Positions 53,153-61,642 of a stretch of 64,000 nucleotides of DNA are shown here, piece after piece. This stretch comes from Vibrio hippocampi. Its GTDB lineage: Bacteria > Pseudomonadota > Gammaproteobacteria > Enterobacterales > Vibrionaceae. Below the pieces are notes generated by a model. That model was not told the DNA's origin and did no database searches. It worked only from the letters and a program-made list of their open reading frames with translations. The position numbers and the translations under genes are program-made. Where the stretch lies: the NCBI RefSeq assembly GCF_921292975.1, contig NZ_CAKLCM010000003.1, positions 62,001 to 126,000 on the forward strand, read 5' to 3'. Every line of letters begins with the position of its first letter. The stretch's first letter is position 1.

Positions 53153-53166
53153 TTGATCTGTATCAA
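53153..53166. promoter_or_regulatory. Perfect FNR box in divergent promoter
   Basis: TTGATCTGTATCAA fits TTGATNNNNATCAA exactly. Its centre is 41.5 bases from a start site inferred seven bases after TATAGT (53189-53194) on the aldolase side, the classic class II activator position. This would restrict expression to low oxygen. Confidence 0.8.
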
Positions 53167-53241
53167 GACCGAATAACATTGCCGGATTTATAGTTAGCTC
53201 AACACTAAAATTGCTTTTGTACTGAATAAGAGAAAATAGAC

Positions 53242-53916
53242 ATGATTGAACTTTACTTAGACACGGCAGACGTGGCACAAACCAAGCGCTTTAACCAATG
53301 TTTGCCTTTACAAGGCATTACAACGAATCCAACTATCCTTGCCAAATCTAAGCAGGGATTAAACGAAACATTAAAAGAGATGCAAGACGCTTTAGGAGGT
53401 AAACCTCGCTTCCACGCGCAAGTAGTTAGCACGAGCATTGAAGGGATGGTAGAAGAAGCGAGGCAAATTAATGAACTGCCTTATGATATGGTCGTTAAGA
53501 TCCCAGCCACAGAGACCGGACTAGCAGCAATTAAACTTACGAAAGCGCAAGGGATAAAGGTACTAGCGACGGCAATATATTCGGCACAACAGGGGTTTCT
53601 GGCGGCACTTTGTGGCGCGGACTATCTTGCTCCTTACGTCAATAGAATTGATGCCTTGAACGGCAATGGGGTCGAGGTAGTCGCAGACCTTCAGCTTCTT
53701 CTCGATCAAAACCAACTTCCGGCAAAAATTTTAGCGGCAAGTTTTAAAAATACTCAGCAAGCCATGGAAGTGATGAAACTTGGCATTGAGGCGATTACGT
53801 TACCCGTTGATGTCGCAGCAGCGATGTTTGCCCACCCTGCGGTTGAGCCAGCAGTGGCTCAATTTGGCCATGACTGGAAACAAGCCTTTGGTGATAAACT
53901 GTCATTTGAAAGCTAA
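53242..53916 (+). CDS. fsa: Fructose-6-phosphate aldolase
   Basis: This 224-residue enzyme belongs to the small transaldolase-like aldolases. The Schiff-base lysine is Lys86 in MVVKIPAT, with LDTAD at the N-terminus and APYVNRID, AASFKN and ITLPVDV further on, all as in E. coli FsaA/FsaB. It splits fructose 6-phosphate or a 1-deoxy analogue into glyceraldehyde 3-phosphate and a hydroxyketone. It is divergent from the activating enzyme and shares its promoter region, so it belongs to the same anaerobic pathway. Confidence 0.93.
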   Translation: MIELYLDTADVAQTKRFNQCLPLQGITTNPTILAKSKQGLNETLKEMQDALGGKPRFHAQVVSTSIEGMVEEARQINELPYDMVVKIPATETGLAAIKLTKAQGIKVLATAIYSAQQGFLAALCGADYLAPYVNRIDALNGNGVEVVADLQLLLDQNQLPAKILAASFKNTQQAMEVMKLGIEAITLPVDVAAAMFAHPAVEPAVAQFGHDWKQAFGDKLSFES

Positions 53917-53924
53917 AACATTAA

Positions 53925-54119
53925 AGTAGTATAGAAAATGCCCTGCTTTATCAACTGCATGACGTGTTACAAAATGAGTGGCAATTCAACGATGGGCAAA
54001 AAGTTCATAAGGTGAAATTACAGGGTAATAGAGCCTCCAATGATGGCGATCTGGTTCGGCGCTGGTGTTTTACGCTTGATGTCATTGCCATTTTTTCAAT
54101 GATACCGGTGAGTCAATAA
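53925..54119 (+). pseudogene. Possible gene remnant between fsa and the monooxygenase gene
   Basis: A 64-codon frame is open with gene-like codon use but has no ATG start or ribosome site. It would end with LVRRWCFTLDVIAIF near its C-terminus. I do not recognise the family. It may be the 3' end of a lost gene, or chance. Confidence 0.25.
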
Positions 54120-54143
54120 AAAGGAGGTCATGATGACCTCCTT
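54118..54143 (-). terminator. Terminator of the monooxygenase-fold gene
   Basis: AAGGAGGTCA and TGACCTCCTT pair around TGA, with Ts following on the minus strand. Confidence 0.85.
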
Positions 54144-54167
54144 AATAATAAATCGACTTCAGCGACC

Positions 54168-54458
54168 TTAGCCAATCTGCGTCATTTCATTCACTGTGAA
54201 ACTTGCCACACTACCTTCTGTTGCCGCCATATACTCAGCAAGGTGAGTATTGCCCATGTGCGTTTGCCACAGTTCGCGAGATGCCCAGTTCTCGTAGAAT
54301 GTGAAATGTGCTGGATTTTCGTTGTCTTGATGAAGGTCGTAGTTGATGCAACCTTCTTCTGCACGAGTGACATCAATCAGTTTTAATAGCTCTGCTTTGA
54401 CGAGTTCAATCTTGTCTTCATTTGCAACGATGTTGGCGACAATAGTTAGCTTGCTCAT
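54168..54458 (-). CDS. Antibiotic biosynthesis monooxygenase-fold protein (YgiN-like)
   Basis: This 96-residue protein is a single ABM ferredoxin-like domain: an opening strand (LTIVANIVA), the conserved CINYDLHQD and HFTFYENWAS segments, and an ending strand. Such small dimeric proteins include quinol monooxygenases, but many have no known substrate. It appears monocistronic with an AGGAAC ribosome site. Confidence 0.87.
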   Translation of the reverse strand: MSKLTIVANIVANEDKIELVKAELLKLIDVTRAEEGCINYDLHQDNENPAHFTFYENWASRELWQTHMGNTHLAEYMAATEGSVASFTVNEMTQIG

Positions 54459-54867
54459 AGGGTGTTCCTCATTTCGATTAACGCAGCTTATTGTAGGGGC
54501 TGAATAAACCCGAGCGCTGCCTTGTTGGGTTGGATGTATAGTACGGTGAAGATTACAACCGGTAAACAGTCTACAGATTGATTTATTATCAAATTAAATT
54601 TGATAATAAATGATCTGTGCTGTTTGTCCTTAGAATACATGAAAGATCTGTACGATATGTGAATGTACGCTATATGAAGTAGTGTAGTTCCTTTAAAAGA
54701 CATGACTTCAGTGAAACCCTATTGGGATAGCAAAAGCGGTGATTAGTGTCCATTTTTTATGAACTATCATTAATTGAGGCTGATAAAGGTTTCCTCTATA
54801 GATATCTGTAAATCATAACCGTCAGCAAAGGGTTCTATCTCGACGGTTTACTCGGGTTGTTTTGTCG

Positions 54868-54885
54868 CTTAACCTTCTCTTAACC
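54868..54885 (+). promoter_or_regulatory. Candidate response-regulator box
   Basis: CTTAACC occurs twice with an 11-base period, one helical turn. OmpR/PhoB-type regulators bind such tandem half-sites, and the regulator encoded 315 bases downstream belongs to that family. Confidence 0.5.
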
Positions 54886-54913
54886 CATTCTCCGCTATCT
54901 TAGCGGCAGACTA

Positions 54914-55054
54914 GTGTTGTCTATCGTTGTGGTAAATGGCAGTCTGCTGTGGGTATCGCGTCTTAATGAGTTGGTCAAAAATAAGTTGCTCACGGAAAAA
55001 CAAGCGATTCAGCAAGCTTGTACAGTGTTAACCCTGTCATTACTCATGATTTAA
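54914..55054 (+). CDS. Doubtful small open frame, possible remnant
   Basis: A 46-codon frame from a GTG would encode a short, partly hydrophobic peptide with a helix-like middle (LNELVKNKLLTEKQAIQQA). No ribosome site is visible and no family is recognised. It is listed only because codon use looks coding. Confidence 0.2.
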   Translation: MLSIVVVNGSLLWVSRLNELVKNKLLTEKQAIQQACTVLTLSLLMI

Positions 55055-55200
55055 AATGATGTAAAAGTACTGAGTCAGAAACATAAAAGATTGCGTCGCA
55101 GGGCAGTATGACCTTGTTGAACAGGCGTAACAGGTGACTTTGGATGCTCTGCTCGAAATGAGCTGGGTTTGAATGGACTTATCTTATTAGGAAATCGGTC

Positions 55201-55872
55201 ATGGTCGAGAATTTACAACTGTTGCTGGTCGAGGATGATCTTGACCTTGCTACTGCCGTCATTGATTACCTTGAATTAGAAGGCATCCAGTGTGACCATG
55301 CGGCAAACGGTGTCTCGGGTTATCACTTGATAGAGAACAACCGCTATGACGTCGTGGTGCTGGATCTTAACCTGCCCAAAATGAATGGCTTAGAGGTGTG
55401 TGAGCGTATTCGTGCCAAAGGCATTGATGTGGCTATTTTGATGTTAACCGCGTGTGATACATTGGACGATAAACTGACAGGCTTTGCGAAAGGTGCGGAT
55501 GATTATCTCGTCAAGCCATTTGCGATGGAAGAGTTGATTGTTCGGGCGCAGGTGCTTTCACGTCGTCGCAGTGGGCAGGTGAGAAAGTTAAAGGTGGCCG
55601 ATTTGGAGTTGGACTTGCAAGAAAAAACCGCTGTTCGCGCCAATCAAACGATTAAACTGTCGCCAATTGGCATAAAAATACTGGAGTGTTTGTTGCGTGA
55701 AAGCCCGAATATCGTTTCTCGTGATAAGTTAATGCAAACCGTCTGGGGCGATGAGTGGCCAGATAGTAATGCGTTAAAGGTACATATGTTTAACCTGCGA
55801 AAATCCGTTGATGCCAATGCGCCACATAAACTGATTCATACCATTAAAGGCCATGGCTTTGCGTTAAAATAA
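55201..55872 (+). CDS. OmpR/PhoB-family response regulator
   Basis: This 223-residue protein has a receiver domain (residues 6-120) with the acidic pair EDD near residue 11, phospho-acceptor Asp55 in VVVLDLNLPKMNG, the Thr motif MLTA, and Lys in LVKPF. The winged-helix output domain follows (residues 128-222, ending IHTIKGHGFAL). It is followed ten bases later by its kinase gene. The signal and targets are unknown; a matching direct repeat upstream suggests autoregulation. Confidence 0.92.
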   Translation: MVENLQLLLVEDDLDLATAVIDYLELEGIQCDHAANGVSGYHLIENNRYDVVVLDLNLPKMNGLEVCERIRAKGIDVAILMLTACDTLDDKLTGFAKGADDYLVKPFAMEELIVRAQVLSRRRSGQVRKLKVADLELDLQEKTAVRANQTIKLSPIGIKILECLLRESPNIVSRDKLMQTVWGDEWPDSNALKVHMFNLRKSVDANAPHKLIHTIKGHGFALK

Positions 55873-55882
55873 GAGGTCAAAA

Positions 55883-57142
55883 GTGAAGATTAGACCGAGT
55901 ATCCGCCTCTATTTTGTTATCGTTATGCTGATTACTGGAGTGGGCAGTATTGGTGTGATGACGGTTACCGCGATCAACTATTTATTCTCAGGCATGGATA
56001 TCGCGATGACCGGGTTTATGCGCTCGCAGGCCTTGGAAGTGCCTTTGGGTGACAATGAACAACCGGTACAGATTGACCAAATGACCATTGCCGCTCACTG
56101 GCACGATTTACCGCAAGTAATTCAAGACCATCTTAATCAAGAAGAGCTGATACCGAATCAACTGATTAAAAACATTGATGGTATACCTGTGCTATCACCA
56201 CCAGATTTTGGCTATTTTGCCATGAAGGTGGAAACAGCAGACAAGGTGAGATATGTGGCGCTATCGCTCGCTGAACTCGATGGTGGGCGCGACGCATTTC
56301 ATAGGGATGTGCCCCCGTTTCTCTACATCATCCTGACAGGTCTGGTTGCTATTGTGTTTTTTGCCATCGTGCTGGTACTGGTGCAGAGGAATATCTCAAC
56401 GCCGGTTGAGCGTCTTAAAGACTGGGCCAAAGGCTTGGACAAAGACCAACTGACCCAGCCAACCCCTAATTTCCACTATAGCGAGTTAAATTCTCTCGCT
56501 GAGCTAGTGCGTTCCAGTTTGAGTTCGGTGCAAGAAAGTCTAGAACGAGAGCAAAGATTTCTCGGCTATGCCAGTCACGAGTTAAGGACGCCGATTGCGG
56601 TCACACGCACCAACGCGGAGTTACTGCGCAAGATGATCGTCAAAGGACTTAGCGCTGAAAAGCAGTTGGCAGTTTTAGATAGAATTGAGCGTGCTGGTTT
56701 TACCATGACGGATTTAACGGAAACCCTACTCTGGTTGAATCGCAAGGAGGGCAAATCGCTCCCCAGTGAAATATTGAAATTGGGTCACTTAACCCAGCAA
56801 ATCGAGTCGGAGTTGCACTATCTTTTGCAAGGAAAGTGCGTTGAGGTGACCGTCAGGGTGGATGATACTGAGTTGGATTTGCCTAGTGGTTTATGTCGAA
56901 TTGTACTGGGTAATTTGATTCGCAATGCGTTCCAACATACACAACATGGCGAGGTGGAAATAACGCAATCTGGGCGATGTATCTCGATTATCAACCGCAA
57001 TACGGAGGGTCACAGTGATCAAGATGACCTAGGTTTTGGTATTGGATTGGAACTGACCCAGCGACTAATTCACCAATATGGTTGGTCCTATACGACGATA
57101 CCAAATGAGCATGGTATGAGGGTTGAGGTGTCGTTTGAATGA
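55883..57142 (+). CDS. Sensor histidine kinase
   Basis: This 419-residue inner-membrane kinase starts at a GTG with AGAGG upstream. Two membrane helices (about residues 10-32 and 150-172) enclose a periplasmic sensor of about 115 residues with no recognised family. HAMP follows, then the phosphorylation site in YASHELRTPIAV, and an ATPase domain with GNLIRNAFQHT and GIGLELTQRL. It pairs with the upstream regulator. The absence of a clear G1 box spacing makes the ATPase lobe slightly short. Confidence 0.9.
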   Translation: MKIRPSIRLYFVIVMLITGVGSIGVMTVTAINYLFSGMDIAMTGFMRSQALEVPLGDNEQPVQIDQMTIAAHWHDLPQVIQDHLNQEELIPNQLIKNIDGIPVLSPPDFGYFAMKVETADKVRYVALSLAELDGGRDAFHRDVPPFLYIILTGLVAIVFFAIVLVLVQRNISTPVERLKDWAKGLDKDQLTQPTPNFHYSELNSLAELVRSSLSSVQESLEREQRFLGYASHELRTPIAVTRTNAELLRKMIVKGLSAEKQLAVLDRIERAGFTMTDLTETLLWLNRKEGKSLPSEILKLGHLTQQIESELHYLLQGKCVEVTVRVDDTELDLPSGLCRIVLGNLIRNAFQHTQHGEVEITQSGRCISIINRNTEGHSDQDDLGFGIGLELTQRLIHQYGWSYTTIPNEHGMRVEVSFE

Positions 57143-57166
57143 AGGTCTAGCTCAAGGAGCCGTCAA

Positions 57167-58468
57167 TTAAGACCGCTCCATTTCTTCAACTTGCTCGACT
57201 TTTTCGGTCACCTTGACCTGCGTGATGCGGTTGTTGCGAACGTAGAGCACTTCAAACTGCCACTGCTGATATTCAATGATCTCGCCCTGTGTCGGCAGGC
57301 GACCCGTGCGGCACATCAGAAAGCCATTTAACGTCTGAAACCCTTCCTCTTGTTCTCCTTCAAGTTCAGTCAGTTGCAGTTTACGTTTCAGCTCGGTGAT
57401 GGGGATCAAGGCATCCATCAGCCAAGAGCCGTCTTTGTACTGTTTAGCCCAGACTCTTTGGGTCGCCATTCCAAGTTCTCCAGCGATGGATTTCAGCAGG
57501 TCGTGATGGGTGACGATGCCTTGCACATCGCCGTATTCATCGACAATAAACACCATCTCAGAACTGGTTTGCTGCATGTAGTTGAGCAGAGGCAGACCGC
57601 GAATAGATTCCGGTGCAAAACGTGGACGTTTGAGCAATTTGGCCAGTTTGGCAATGGAAAGTTGCTGGTATTCATCCAGCAAGACCTTAGACGATATTGT
57701 GCCGATGGTATTGCCCAATCCGCCTTTACAGACCGGCCACACCGAATGTTGGCTTTGGCGCAAGTCATTGATAATGGATTCTATCGGTTGGTCTAGATCG
57801 AGATAGTGAATATCGCAACGTGGTGTCATCAGCGACAGCGCCAAGCGGTCGTTAAGATGAAGTAGGTTGGCAATCATCTCTTTTTCTTGAGGCTCAATAG
57901 CGCCACACTCTGAACCATCGCTCATCACGGCAAAGATATCCTCTTCCGTCACAATCTCTTGTTGATCATTATTTTGACGCAGCAGCTTCAATAAGGTGTC
58001 GGTGGAGAACGTCAGTAAAAAGACAAAAGGGATGGTGAGTTTTGCCAGCCAATGGATCGGGTAGGCGACGATCACTGCAATGCGCTCGGCATTGTTTTGC
58101 GCAAAGCGTTTCGGAACCAGTTCACCGATCACAATTGCAAAATAGGTGATGCTGATAACCACAATCCCCGTTGCTGCGATGGTGGCAACACTTTGTTCAA
58201 CGCCTTGCAATACCATCCAGTTTTCCAGCGGAAGCGATAAGGTTGCTTCACCCAAAATACCACTTAGGATGCCGATGACGGTAATACCAATTTGAATGGT
58301 GGAAAGGAATTGAGTTGGGTTACTTTTGAGTTGGAGAGCGAGGCGAGCAGACGGGTTGTGTTGGGCTGACTTTTTCAGTCGACTGCTCTTAGCAGTCACT
58401 AATGCGATCTCAGACATAGCAAAGACGCCATTGAGCGCGATAAGACTGACTAACAGAATAATATCCAT
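57167..58468 (-). CDS. CNNM/HlyC-CorC family membrane protein
   Basis: This 433-residue protein has an N-terminal DUF21 membrane domain (about residues 1-180, four helices), a CBS pair (about 195-330) and a C-terminal CorC/HlyC domain (about 345-425). The family, such as YtfL and CorC, is tied to magnesium or polyamine export and is often called hemolysin-like without being a toxin. It converges on the histidine kinase with only 24 bases between. The ATG has AGGAG upstream. Confidence 0.88.
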   Translation of the reverse strand: MDIILLVSLIALNGVFAMSEIALVTAKSSRLKKSAQHNPSARLALQLKSNPTQFLSTIQIGITVIGILSGILGEATLSLPLENWMVLQGVEQSVATIAATGIVVISITYFAIVIGELVPKRFAQNNAERIAVIVAYPIHWLAKLTIPFVFLLTFSTDTLLKLLRQNNDQQEIVTEEDIFAVMSDGSECGAIEPQEKEMIANLLHLNDRLALSLMTPRCDIHYLDLDQPIESIINDLRQSQHSVWPVCKGGLGNTIGTISSKVLLDEYQQLSIAKLAKLLKRPRFAPESIRGLPLLNYMQQTSSEMVFIVDEYGDVQGIVTHHDLLKSIAGELGMATQRVWAKQYKDGSWLMDALIPITELKRKLQLTELEGEQEEGFQTLNGFLMCRTGRLPTQGEIIEYQQWQFEVLYVRNNRITQVKVTEKVEQVEEMERS

Positions 58469-58635
58469 GAGGACTCCTAGTTGAACATAGCCGAAATGGA
58501 TGCAATCTAAATAGGCGATACGTTAACTATATCGTTGAATTTTAGCGGTTAATGTGAGCAAGTAAGCAATAAGTGGCGTATAGCAATCGAGTTTGTTTTG
58601 CTGACAATCAATTTTATTTGTTCAACTCAAATAAA

Positions 58636-58656
58636 GACCAGCCCAAGGAGCTGGTC
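58636..58656 (-). terminator. Hairpin downstream of the ferric-reductase-like gene
   Basis: GACCAGC and GCTGGTC pair around seven bases, followed by TTTATTT on the minus strand. It is a probable terminator. Confidence 0.6.
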
Positions 58657-58679
58657 AAGGCTTTCAATCAACGGGGACG

Positions 58680-60005
58680 CTAACGCATTTCGAACAACTC
58701 ATAATGGAAACGATGGGCGGGCATTCCCTGTGCAACCAATCCTTGATGTAACTGTTTTCGAAATCCGCTAGGACCGCAGAAGCTAACATCCAGCCATTCA
58801 GCTTGCGTTAGATGGGTTAGCTGATCGGCAGAAAGGAACTGTTGTTGAGAAGCATCCAGCAAGTGTAACTCGACATAGTTGAGTTTCTTCAATAGCTGTA
58901 TGATTTCGGTTTCAAAATACGCTTCAGCACGATTTTGAACGCAGTAGAATAAGTGGACTTTAGCGAGTTTATTGCTGGACGAATCACTATCTTGCCAGCG
59001 GGTTAGCCAATATAAACGGGCGATAAAAGGCACAATACCAATACCCGCACCGACCCAAATTTGCTGCTGAGCGGAACTCATTTGAAAATGCCCATAACCC
59101 CCTTCAACCGTCACCGGTTGATTCACTGCCAACTGATGAACGAGTTTGCTGGTGTAATCCCCCAATGCTTTGATACCAAAATCCATTCGGTTAAGTTCGG
59201 GATCATAGCTAAGAATAGAGAATGGGTGAGGCGCTTCACCATCATGGAAGTCTAAGTAGGCAAATTGCCCTTCTCGATAATCGACGTTTGATGCTAATAA
59301 AATACTGACTCTAATCGCCTGTGGTTCTCCATCTAAGCCAGCATAAGGCGTAACGGAGACCACGGTTCCTTCTCTCTTTTTACTCTGCCCAATTTTGCCT
59401 CTAAGTGACAGGATTGAACACCATACCGCTATCACAGACAGCAACAGAACAGACACATTCATCGGGATATCACCCAGATCCCATTTCAGCAACATGACAG
59501 AGTGAAATACTGCCGCAAGGGTAATAACACCCGCTAATTTATGTGTCAGTTTGAATTTCGCGTAACCGATGGCTTCGACTAGACTGATAATTATGAAGAC
59601 AATCAAGGCGTAAAAGGCGATTTCTCCAACCTGTTCGCTGATGGAACGCCATGGTATGCCTTCGACGATGCGGTTACCTTCCCCTTTTCGAGGGCGTTGC
59701 AACACGCCTGAGGCGACTAACCATTGACCACTTTGAACCGTTAACCAATGCACCGCTAAACTGGTGATTGCTGCGATGCCAAGGTATTTGTGCTGCTTAT
59801 AACTTTTGTCGAGACCACCCAGTCGCTTTTCTACCCAAGCAAATCGACCCGCCAGCAATACCGCAGCGCTCATATAGCCAAGACCCAAAAGCCCGGTGTA
59901 CATGATTAAGTGATGTCGCCATGCAAAAAAGTTATCAAGATTGTGCCACTCGAGTAACAGGCTCGGTAGCCAGCATAATGTCAGTAAAATCGTAAACCTG
60001 AACAT
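58680..60005 (-). CDS. Ferric-reductase-like transmembrane flavoprotein
   Basis: This 441-residue protein has about six membrane helices (residues 1-205) with histidines placed to hold heme, as in ferric reductase and NADPH oxidase-like domains. A ferredoxin-NADP reductase-like part follows, with FAD binding (HPFSILS) and NAD binding (WVGAGIGIVPFIARLYW). It should pass electrons from NAD(P)H through FAD and heme across the inner membrane. The natural acceptor is unknown. It overlaps no neighbour and seems monocistronic. Confidence 0.85.
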   Translation of the reverse strand: MFRFTILLTLCWLPSLLLEWHNLDNFFAWRHHLIMYTGLLGLGYMSAAVLLAGRFAWVEKRLGGLDKSYKQHKYLGIAAITSLAVHWLTVQSGQWLVASGVLQRPRKGEGNRIVEGIPWRSISEQVGEIAFYALIVFIIISLVEAIGYAKFKLTHKLAGVITLAAVFHSVMLLKWDLGDIPMNVSVLLLSVIAVWCSILSLRGKIGQSKKREGTVVSVTPYAGLDGEPQAIRVSILLASNVDYREGQFAYLDFHDGEAPHPFSILSYDPELNRMDFGIKALGDYTSKLVHQLAVNQPVTVEGGYGHFQMSSAQQQIWVGAGIGIVPFIARLYWLTRWQDSDSSSNKLAKVHLFYCVQNRAEAYFETEIIQLLKKLNYVELHLLDASQQQFLSADQLTHLTQAEWLDVSFCGPSGFRKQLHQGLVAQGMPAHRFHYELFEMR

Positions 60006-60143
60006 AACTCAGTGCCCCAAATAGTAAGGATACCAAGTAATATTAGACCTTATAAATGGTATGGGAATCGTCTTTACACTCATTTGTGTTTCATTGACGG
60101 TTCTTTACATCAGCAAGCCGAGATTGACGTATTTGATTTGCGA

Positions 60144-61544
60144 TTACACACTTTGTGGTTTGGGAACGCTCTCAATGGAATTCATGGTACAGGCTTGCCG
60201 ATCAAGCATAGGCGGAATGACCTTAACAAAGTAGATGACAGCAAATAGGGCAGTGATCATGTTTGAGATAAACATGGTGTTCCAGATCCCATACTCCTGC
60301 ATCGATGGAATGAAAGCATAAAAGAGAACAATCCCTGGAATTCTAAGCCCCCAAAGGCGCACGACATCAACAAACAAGGTAAACATGGTTTTCTGAAAAC
60401 TGTTAAATATCGCTTGTAAGGTATGGAAGATTGTCCAAGCGATGACAGTCCAACCCACTAAATTCACGTAGTTCATAATGTGCTGATAAGTCACGACGTC
60501 ATCTTTAGTCAGGAATCGAGCAATAGGGTATTTGATGATTTGAATCAAGATGCCAGAGGCAATCCCAAACACAACGCTGTAGATCATCCCCAGTCTAATG
60601 GTTTCCCTAACTCGTTCGACCGAGCCTCGCCCCCAGTTTTGAGCCATCAGGGGAATGAGTCCAGCGCCAAGCTCTTTTGCAGGACTAAACAGTAGTGAGT
60701 GAATGGCGTTACCAATAGCAAAAGCCGCAACCGCTTGATAACCGTACTGGACGATAAAAATATTCAGTACCATAAAGCCAAAGTGAGTGCTCGCTTGTGA
60801 AAAGGAGAGTGGTAAGCCAACGATCATGAGCTTGCGCCAGATCTGCGCGGTTGAGAAGCCAGCAGGCGTGCGCCATGCGAGAGAAAATTCATGCTGACCA
60901 CGATGATAAATCACAACCGCCACCAGCATTTGAATCACAGTGGTGAGTAGCGTTGCATAGGCTAAGCCATCAATCTCAAACTTGAGTACAAAAATGAATA
61001 GAGCATTGAGCGCAACGTTGCAGACGATACCAAAAATCGAGATTTTAGAAATAATGCCCATCTTGCCTTGAGAACGAAAGAAGCTTTCATAAAGCAAGTG
61101 AACCAGCGACATAGGAATAGACAGAAACAAAATTTGTGAATAGATCAGCGATTGGGAGTAGAGATCGTCAGAGAGGTTAGCGATGCCTAAAATAAACGGC
61201 AGCAACAGCAGTCCTAAACCACAAAACAGTACAGACAAAACCAGTATCTGTAATCTTAGTTGAATTGCGTATGCCGATGCCTCTTGCGGAGATTTCTCTC
61301 CCAACAGCGTGGCGATGATGCTGACACCGCCCCGAATGACGCCGGATGCAAAGGCTTGGATCATCACAAACAGCGGTGCGACAAAAGCGACCGAAGCCAC
61401 TTCAACACTCCCTAACTGAGACGCAAACACCATGTTGAGCAAGCTATAAGACGTAATCACCAAGCCTGCAAGCATGCCCGGTGTGGTCATTTTAAATAGC
61501 AATTTGCGTATCGGATCGTGATGCAGGTCGATATCTTTATTCAT
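60144..61544 (-). CDS. MATE-family efflux transporter
   Basis: This 466-residue protein has twelve predicted membrane helices in two similar halves and typical MATE features such as PGMLAGLVITSYSLLNMVF near the start. Such pumps export drugs or metabolites against sodium or protons. I chose the ATG at 61544 (MNKDIDLHHDP); the in-frame GTG at 61574 lacks a ribosome site. It is divergent from a LysR gene with about 100 bases between, so it is probably controlled by that regulator. Confidence 0.87.
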   Translation of the reverse strand: MNKDIDLHHDPIRKLLFKMTTPGMLAGLVITSYSLLNMVFASQLGSVEVASVAFVAPLFVMIQAFASGVIRGGVSIIATLLGEKSPQEASAYAIQLRLQILVLSVLFCGLGLLLLPFILGIANLSDDLYSQSLIYSQILFLSIPMSLVHLLYESFFRSQGKMGIISKISIFGIVCNVALNALFIFVLKFEIDGLAYATLLTTVIQMLVAVVIYHRGQHEFSLAWRTPAGFSTAQIWRKLMIVGLPLSFSQASTHFGFMVLNIFIVQYGYQAVAAFAIGNAIHSLLFSPAKELGAGLIPLMAQNWGRGSVERVRETIRLGMIYSVVFGIASGILIQIIKYPIARFLTKDDVVTYQHIMNYVNLVGWTVIAWTIFHTLQAIFNSFQKTMFTLFVDVVRLWGLRIPGIVLFYAFIPSMQEYGIWNTMFISNMITALFAVIYFVKVIPPMLDRQACTMNSIESVPKPQSV

Positions 61545-61642
61545 GGAAAGTCTGTTAGGCGAAATGATGTCCACTATTATAATTGTTTCTTATATGATGA
61601 TAATCTAGATAAACTGAAAATGACTTTTGCGGGTGGGTAATA

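Larger units (their letters stand above)
54459..55200 (+). other. Intergenic region upstream of the two-component system
   Basis: This 740-base region is without a firm gene. It contains the direct repeat CTTAACC at 54868-54874 and 54879-54885, a layout suited to an OmpR-type regulator, and a 46-codon frame at 54914-55054 that might be a small gene or remnant. Confidence 0.4.

Noticed and set aside
46052..53200. Tn7-like transposon inserted at glmS
   Set aside because: No transposase genes and no recognisable Tn7 ends were seen; only the location suggests mobility.
57167..58468. Hemolysin toxin
   Set aside because: DUF21, CBS pair and CorC domain identify a CNNM/CorC-type membrane protein; the hemolysin name of the family is historical.
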